Source: Rhodovulum sulfidophilum
Lineage (GTDB): Bacteria > Pseudomonadota > Alphaproteobacteria > Rhodobacterales > Rhodobacteraceae
Length of the DNA: 64,000 bases
Assembly: GCA_003241785.1 (NCBI GenBank)
Contig: QFPW01000001.1
Span: 248,001 to 312,000 of the forward strand
Direction of reading: 5' to 3'
Of the stretch, positions 60,242 through 64,000 are shown piece after piece. The first letter of the stretch is position 1, and each line of letters opens with the position of its first letter. The notes beneath the pieces were generated by a model, which was not told the origin of the DNA, did no database searches, and saw only the letters and a list, made by a program, of their open reading frames with translations. The position numbers and the translations under genes are program-made.

Positions 60242-61076
60242 GCGACATCAGGAGGTTGAGGAGCCCCTGCGAGCCGCCCGAGCCGCCCGGACGGAGCAGC
60301 GTCAGCGCCGGCGAGGCGCCCGCGGTGCTGGTCGAGCCATTCTCGAGCTGGGACCGGGCGAGGAAGCGATCGATGAATTTCGCCACCTTTGCCGGATCCT
60401 GGAACAGCGAGAGATCGCTCGAGCCGAACACCGCCTCGGCCTTGCGCATCAGGATGTCGCGCTGCTTGTCGACGTCGAGGGTCCCGAAAGACTTGGGCAG
60501 GCCGAAGGCGTATCGCGCCACCGTGCTCAGCGTCTTCGAGCCGATGATCGAATACCAGCTGCCGCCCTTCCCGCCCGCCGTCCCGGCGAGATCGGCGATC
60601 TCGCGCCGGAAGTTGAGCGCGAGGCGCATGTCGTTGTCGGTCGCGCCGACCGCGGCCTCGAAGGCGCGCGTCCCGTAGGCCTCCGAGATCTTCGCGGCGA
60701 AGCCCGCCGTTCCGGTCCGGGCGCCGCCCGCGTCGCCGAAGCCGAAGGCGGCGGAGAGCTTCCGGAAGCTCGGCTCGGTCAGCCGGTTCGCGAAAGCGCG
60801 GGGGTCGGTCGTACCCTCCTCCAGCACCTTGCGGATGAAGGCCTTGCGGTCGATCCATTCGTCGAGCCCGAAGGCGCCGAGCGCGACCTTGAGCAGCCGG
60901 CGGTCGGCCATCAGATCCTCGGCGCCGGCGACCGAGCCGATCTTCGCCTCGAAATAGGCGAGATCCGCCTTGACGTCGGCGCTCTTGTCGAAGGCCGCGC
61001 GCTGGCTCGCCTCGGAGCGCTGGAGCACCCGCCAGCCGGCGATGCCCGAAAGCGGAACCCGTGGCTGGTAGCTCAT
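60234..61076 (-). CDS. DUF1217-family flagellar-cluster protein
   Basis: A 280-residue protein built of a repeated helical unit: 'FDKSADVKADLAYFEAKIG', 'VLEEGTTDPRAFANRLTEPS' and 'KAEAVFGSSDLSLFQDPAKV' resemble the DUF1217 repeats found in alphaproteobacterial flagellar clusters. Its role is not established, though rhizobial relatives are in motility loci. It lies downstream of flbT by 15 bp on the same strand, giving flagellin-flaF-flbT-DUF1217. It overlaps fliI by 8 bp at its 3' end. Confidence 0.85.
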   Translation of the reverse strand: MSYQPRVPLSGIAGWRVLQRSEASQRAAFDKSADVKADLAYFEAKIGSVAGAEDLMADRRLLKVALGAFGLDEWIDRKAFIRKVLEEGTTDPRAFANRLTEPSFRKLSAAFGFGDAGGARTGTAGFAAKISEAYGTRAFEAAVGATDNDMRLALNFRREIADLAGTAGGKGGSWYSIIGSKTLSTVARYAFGLPKSFGTLDVDKQRDILMRKAEAVFGSSDLSLFQDPAKVAKFIDRFLARSQLENGSTSTAGASPALTLLRPGGSGGSQGLLNLLMSLR

Positions 61077-61091
61077 CGCGGCCCCTCCCTT

Positions 61092-61499
61092 CTAGCTCGC
61101 GGTCCTGGCGCCGAGCAGCCGCGCCTCGCGCGGCAGCAGGGTCCGGAGCCCCCGCATCGCCTGGTAGAACCGCCCTTCGAGCACCGCGTCGGTGGCCCCC
61201 GTCAGATAGGCGCGGCTGTCGGAATCCTGGAACACCTGGCTCAGCTGCTCGATCCCGCGCAGGAGCTGCCGGCGGCCCTCCTCGGCGTCGGCCTCGCCCG
61301 CGAGCACGAGCTGGGCGATGTAGCAGACCCGGCGGACCGGCGTGTTCGCCTCCTCCGGATGGATCGCGTCGCGCAGCCGCAGCACGTTGGCGTCGGGCGT
61401 GATCACGTTCAGCCGCGCGCGGCGGTCGCCGTTCTCCATGACGACGCCGTTGATCATCACCCGTTCGCGCGGCCCGAGCTTCAGGACCAGCCCGCTCAT
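61092..61499 (-). CDS. flbT: Flagellin synthesis regulator FlbT
   Basis: Post-transcriptional regulator of 135 residues that in Caulobacter binds flagellin mRNA leaders and destabilises them until the hook is complete. 'LKLGPRERVMINGVVMENGD' (in part) and 'VRRVCYIAQLVLAGEADAEE' are family features. It overlaps the flaF stop by 4 bp, so FlaF and FlbT are co-translated. The flagellin mRNA it should act on is encoded immediately upstream. Confidence 0.94.
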   Translation of the reverse strand: MSGLVLKLGPRERVMINGVVMENGDRRARLNVITPDANVLRLRDAIHPEEANTPVRRVCYIAQLVLAGEADAEEGRRQLLRGIEQLSQVFQDSDSRAYLTGATDAVLEGRFYQAMRGLRTLLPREARLLGARTAS

Positions 61500-61876
61500 G
61501 CCTCGGCCTCCGTCCTTCCGCGCAGGCCGCGCATGATCGCGGTATTGATGTCGATGAGCGGCAGGATCGAGCCGTCGCCGGCCAGCACCCTGAGGCTGTG
61601 CTTGCGCACGAATTCCGCGAGGCCGATCAGCTGCGCCCGGAGCCCGACCGGCAGCGCGTTGCCCTCGTGCATCAGATCCTCGCTGAGCGCGCCCCAGAGC
61701 CGCTGGTTGTCGCAGACGGCGGCGGCGAGGCCAGCGAAGCCGCCCTGGTCTGCCTCGTCGACCTCGTTCAGCCGATGGGTGATCTTGGCGAAGATCGCGT
61801 ATTCCTGCGCCCGGTCGTCGCGGATCGGGGCGGTGGCGGAGGCATAGGCGGCCTGGGCCTGGGAATTCAGGTTCAT
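61496..61876 (-). CDS. flaF: Flagellin assembly/regulatory protein FlaF
   Basis: A 126-residue protein that promotes flagellin synthesis or secretion in alphaproteobacteria, counteracting FlbT. 'AYASATAPIRDDRAQEYAIF' and 'KITHRLNEVDEA', 'LRAQLIGLAEFVRKHSLRVL' and 'LIDINTAIMRGLRG' match the family. It follows the flagellin gene by 102 bp and precedes flbT with a 4-bp overlap. Confidence 0.94.
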   Translation of the reverse strand: MNLNSQAQAAYASATAPIRDDRAQEYAIFAKITHRLNEVDEADQGGFAGLAAAVCDNQRLWGALSEDLMHEGNALPVGLRAQLIGLAEFVRKHSLRVLAGDGSILPLIDINTAIMRGLRGRTEAEA

Positions 61877-61978
61877 CTGGAAACCCCTTGGGGATCCCGC
61901 GGGGAACCGCGGGGCAGGTTACACCGACGGAGGGGAAAGGGTCCGGGGCGGAGGTTTCCCCCCGCCCCGGTCATCGTC

Positions 61979-62782
61979 TCAGCGGAACAGCGACAGCACG
62001 GACTGCGGCGCCTGGTTGGCGATCGAGAGCGCCTGGATGCCGAGTTGCTGCTGGGTCTGCAGCGCGGTCAGCCGGGCCGAGGCCTCCTCCATGTCGGCGT
62101 CGACCATCGCGCTGACGCCGGCCTTGAGCGAATCCGCCTGCTTCGAGAGGAAGGCGTTCTGCGCGTCGATCCGGGCCTGCGCGGCGCCGAAGGCGGCGGC
62201 GGCCGCGTTCGCCGTGTCGATCAGCGTGTCGATGTCCTCGGGCGAGGCGGTGCCCATGACGAGCGCCGCGCCGAGCGCCTCGAGATCCTCCGCCGCCACG
62301 TCGAACGTGCCGGTGGTGAGCGCGCCGGCGGCGTCGCGCATGATCGAGACGGTGATCGTCTGGTCGGTGCCGGCGGCCGAGACGAGGTTGATGCCGTTGT
62401 ACTGCGCCGACTGGGCGATCGAGACGATCGTTTCGGTCAGCGCGTCGACGTCGGCCTGCAGCTTGGTCTGGTCGGCGTCCGGGTTCTGCGACTGGACCAC
62501 CTTGGTCTGGATGTCCTTCAGGATGCCGGAGATCTGCTCGGCCGCCGTCCGGGCCACGCCGACCATGGCGGACGCAGAGGTCAGCGCCTCGCCGAGCTTG
62601 GTGTAGCTCGACACGTCCGAGGACATGGTCGAGGCGATCGACCAGCTCGAGGAATTGTCCTTCGCGGTCGAAACCTTGAGGCCGGTCGAGACTTCGTCCT
62701 GGACCTTGTTGAGGCTCTTGTTGACGGACTTCAGGGTCTGGAGGGCGACCATCGAGCCGGTGTTGGTCAGGATGCTGGACAT
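61979..62782 (-). CDS. fliC: Flagellin (short filament protein)
   Basis: Filament subunit of 267 residues. The conserved N-terminal D0/D1 helices ('MSSILTNTGSMVALQTLKSV' onward) and C-terminal helices ('ASARLTALQTQQQLGIQALS', 'IANQAPQSVLSLFR') flank a very small variable domain, typical of compact alphaproteobacterial flagellins. The 'SVNKSLNKVQDEVSTGLKVS' helix is diagnostic. AGAAGGA precedes the ATG at 62782. Its upstream region carries two CtrA-like boxes. It is the only flagellin in the window. Confidence 0.96.
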   Translation of the reverse strand: MSSILTNTGSMVALQTLKSVNKSLNKVQDEVSTGLKVSTAKDNSSSWSIASTMSSDVSSYTKLGEALTSASAMVGVARTAAEQISGILKDIQTKVVQSQNPDADQTKLQADVDALTETIVSIAQSAQYNGINLVSAAGTDQTITVSIMRDAAGALTTGTFDVAAEDLEALGAALVMGTASPEDIDTLIDTANAAAAAFGAAQARIDAQNAFLSKQADSLKAGVSAMVDADMEEASARLTALQTQQQLGIQALSIANQAPQSVLSLFR

Positions 62783-62951
62783 TCGGGAATTCCTTCTGGC
62801 GAGCGGCGCCTTCGACGCCGCGGGTTCATGTGATGGCACCGCTCGCGCGGCGCCGATGATCGCCCTTCTGAGTGCTGCGGCCTCGCTGGCCCCCGGGGCC
62901 GCGCCGCGCCGGCCCTTCGACCGCGTGGGGAGAGACTTAGCCCGGGCAACG

Positions 62952-62966
62952 CTAAGCAATGGCTAA
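62952..62966. promoter_or_regulatory. CtrA-like box 1 upstream of flagellin
   Basis: CTAA-N7-CTAA (on the minus strand TTAG-N7-TTAG), two mismatches from the TTAA-N7-TTAA consensus. Its centre is 33 bp, about three helical turns, from the second box. Confidence 0.45.
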
Positions 62967-62984
62967 CGGGCGCGGGGATCATGC

Positions 62985-62999
62985 CTAAGGAGGCGTTAA
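62985..62999. promoter_or_regulatory. CtrA-like box 2 upstream of flagellin
   Basis: CTAA-N7-TTAA (on the minus strand TTAA-N7-TTAG, followed by GC), one mismatch from the CtrA consensus. It is the best of the four candidates in this window. It lies about 203 bp from the flagellin start and 186 bp from the IalB-like start. Confidence 0.5.
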
Positions 63000-63184
63000 C
63001 GGGGCTGGGGCGCGCGGTCACTTTTTCCGCGCGGCGCGTGGCCCGGGATGGATTTCGCCGCGATAACGGGGCATTGCCGGTTGCTGACCCGCCCGTGGCG
63101 GGGGCGCGCGCCGGCCGCGTTTGTGGCAAATGCCGCGCGGATCGGCGAGTCCAAGGCTTGTTCGGCGGGAAAGGGGGCGGCGCG

Positions 63185-63745
63185 ATGCGGGAGATCTGGC
63201 TAAGCGCGCGGGTTGTCGCGGCGGCGCTGCTGCTCGGCCCGGCGACGACGCTCGCCGCCGGGGAGCCGCCGGTCATCCCGCCGCTGGTTCCGCTCGCCGC
63301 AGATCCTCCGGCCCGCGCCGGATTCCACGATTGGGCGATCTCCTGCGCCGGCGCCGGCCCGGGCGGCTGCCGCGCCGTGACGCGGCTCCGCTCGGCGGCG
63401 CCGGGGAGCCCGGAGGTGCTGCGGCTCGCCGTCGCCCCGGCCGGGGCCGAGGTCTTCGCGCTGACGCTGCGCACCCCGGCGCAGCTCTACCTGCCCGCCG
63501 CCGCCACGCTGATCCCGGATCGCGGCGATCCGGTCGAGATCCCCTGGATCACCTGAGATCCGCGCGGCTGCGAGGCGCGGCTGACGGCCGGCCCCGCGCT
63601 CATCGAGGCGTTCCGCGCCGGCGACGCGGCGCAGGTCGAGCTCACGCTGATCGACGGAGGACGGGTGCGGCTGCCGCTGTCGCTGCGGGGCTTCACGGCC
63701 GCGCTCGCGGCGCTCGACCGCCTCGCGCCGGGCGTCAGTCCTTGA
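63185..63745 (+). pseudogene. Invasion-associated locus B (IalB)-family protein, interrupted by in-frame TGA
   Basis: A reading frame of 186 sense codons plus stop would encode a secreted IalB-like protein: signal peptide (about 1-26), 'GFHDWAISCAGAGPGGCRAV' with a first cysteine pair, then after residue 123 ('EIPWIT') a TGA at 63554-63556, and the same frame continues 'DPRGCEARLTAG' and 'VRLPLSLRGFTAALAALDRL' to a stop at 63745. In this family the TGA position normally holds the first cysteine of a second C-x4-C-like pair. One base change (TGC or TGT to TGA) explains it. The 3' end overlaps the convergent fur gene by 11 bp. Truncated protein, sequencing error or recoding are alternatives. 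Confidence 0.75.
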
Positions 63746-64000
63746 GCTTGCGGCCGTAGAGCTCGAGCCGGTGGTGCACGATCTCGTAGCCGAGCCGGGC
63801 CGCGATCTCCTGCTGCAGCGCCTCGATCATCGGGCTGGCGAATTCGATCACCGCGCCGGTGTCGATGTCGATGAGATGGTCGTGGTGCTCGCCCTCGCGC
63901 GCCTGCTCGAACCGGGCCGGGCCGCCGGCGAAGGCGTGCCGCTCGATCGCGCCGCTCTCCTCGAGCGCCTTCATCGTGCGGTAGACCGTGGCGAGCGAGA
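63735..64000 (-). CDS. Fur-family metalloregulator, 5' end cut by the window edge
   Basis: The last ~88 residues of a Fur/Mur-type regulator. The end of the winged helix 'SLATVYRTMKALEESGAIER' is followed by 'GEHHDHLIDIDTGAVIEF', with the metal-site histidines, and 'ARLGYEIVHHRLELYGRKLK'. This resembles alphaproteobacterial Fur/Mur rather than Zur or PerR, with no CxxC zinc motif in the visible part. It responds to iron or manganese. The N-terminal half is outside the window. Confidence 0.92.
   Translation of the reverse strand, partial: SLATVYRTMKALEESGAIERHAFAGGPARFEQAREGEHHDHLIDIDTGAVIEFASPMIEALQQEIAARLGYEIVHHRLELYGRKLKD

Larger units (their letters stand above)
62783..63184. other. Non-coding flagellin/IalB divergent spacer
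   Basis: 402 bp without a convincing gene. It holds the flagellin 5' region and promoter, two CtrA-like boxes at 62952-62966 and 62985-62999, and an inverted pair CTTAGC/GCTAAG (62936-62956). The 63000-63184 part is GC-rich with no recognised motif. Confidence 0.6.

Noticed and set aside
62828..62842. TGGCAC-N5-GC-like sequence near the flagellin start as a sigma-54 promoter
   Set aside because: It is on the plus strand, pointing away from flagellin, and lacks the TTGC element.
63554..63580. Selenocysteine insertion as the explanation of the IalB TGA
   Set aside because: Kept only as an alternative: the following stem begins 3 nt after the TGA, closer than the usual bacterial SECIS loop spacing, and exported IalB proteins are not known selenoproteins.

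Overview
The window looks like a chromosome segment from a very GC-rich alphaproteobacterium, most likely in or near the Rhodobacterales. The main clues are the ethylmalonyl-CoA pathway genes (mcd, mcl1), a PhaR/PhaA/PhaB polyhydroxybutyrate set, a phosphatidylcholine-forming PmtA beside psd-pssA, GapR, the rpoZ-rsh-DUF2062-pdxJ and argH-lptM-lysA-DUF4175 orders, and the FlaF/FlbT flagellin regulators. I saw no rRNA, tRNA, CRISPR array, transposase or prophage. Coding density is high. Many adjacent genes overlap by 4 bases (ATGA or GTGA), and GTG and TTG starts are common.

Layout. 1-6 kb: methylsuccinyl-CoA dehydrogenase (cut by the left edge), a TauE/SafE exporter, PEP carboxykinase, and the regulatory PTS string hprK-rapZ-EIIA-HPr. 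6-12.3 kb: a TetR regulator with a strong palindrome in front of a DUF2852 membrane protein, cytochrome b561 with YceI, a CYTH/CHAD protein and a BAX-inhibitor membrane protein. 12.3-16.7 kb: the PHB cluster (phaR opposite a small ORF, a short PhaC-like hydrolase, phaA and phaB). 16.7-31.7 kb: housekeeping genes (gapR, pdxJ, rsh, rpoZ, folK, ispH, rnhA, fmt, def), plus mcl1 and accA. 31.7-43.5 kb: plsC-ftsX-ftsE, DUF4175, lysA, argH, a TlpA-like thioredoxin, and the pmtA-pssA-psd phospholipid operon. 43.6-48.4 kb: a lytic transglycosylase, then a small surface-glycan island (a two-domain polysaccharide pyruvyl transferase, a methyltransferase and a GT2 glycosyltransferase). 48.6-62.8 kb: a flagellar cluster with export genes (flhA, fliR, flhB, fliQ, fliI), rod and ring genes (flgB, flgC, fliE, flgF, flgG, flgA, flgH), fliL, flbT, flaF and one short flagellin. 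The right end holds an IalB-family reading frame broken by an in-frame TGA, and the C-terminal part of a Fur-family regulator.

Functional links. Acetyl-CoA is the common metabolite: PhaA and PhaB condense and reduce it toward PHB, AccA carboxylates it for fatty-acid synthesis, Mcd and Mcl1 belong to the route that assimilates it without a glyoxylate shunt, and PckA supplies gluconeogenesis. The PTS string next to pckA and the (p)ppGpp synthase/hydrolase are plausible carbon and nutrient sensors. In the flagellar half, four CtrA-like boxes stand upstream of the transglycosylase, flhA and flagellin, suggesting cell-cycle control of motility. Two families of GC-rich palindromic repeats sit between genes, including inside the flgBC-fliEQ-flgFG operon, where one copy supplies the fliQ stop codon.
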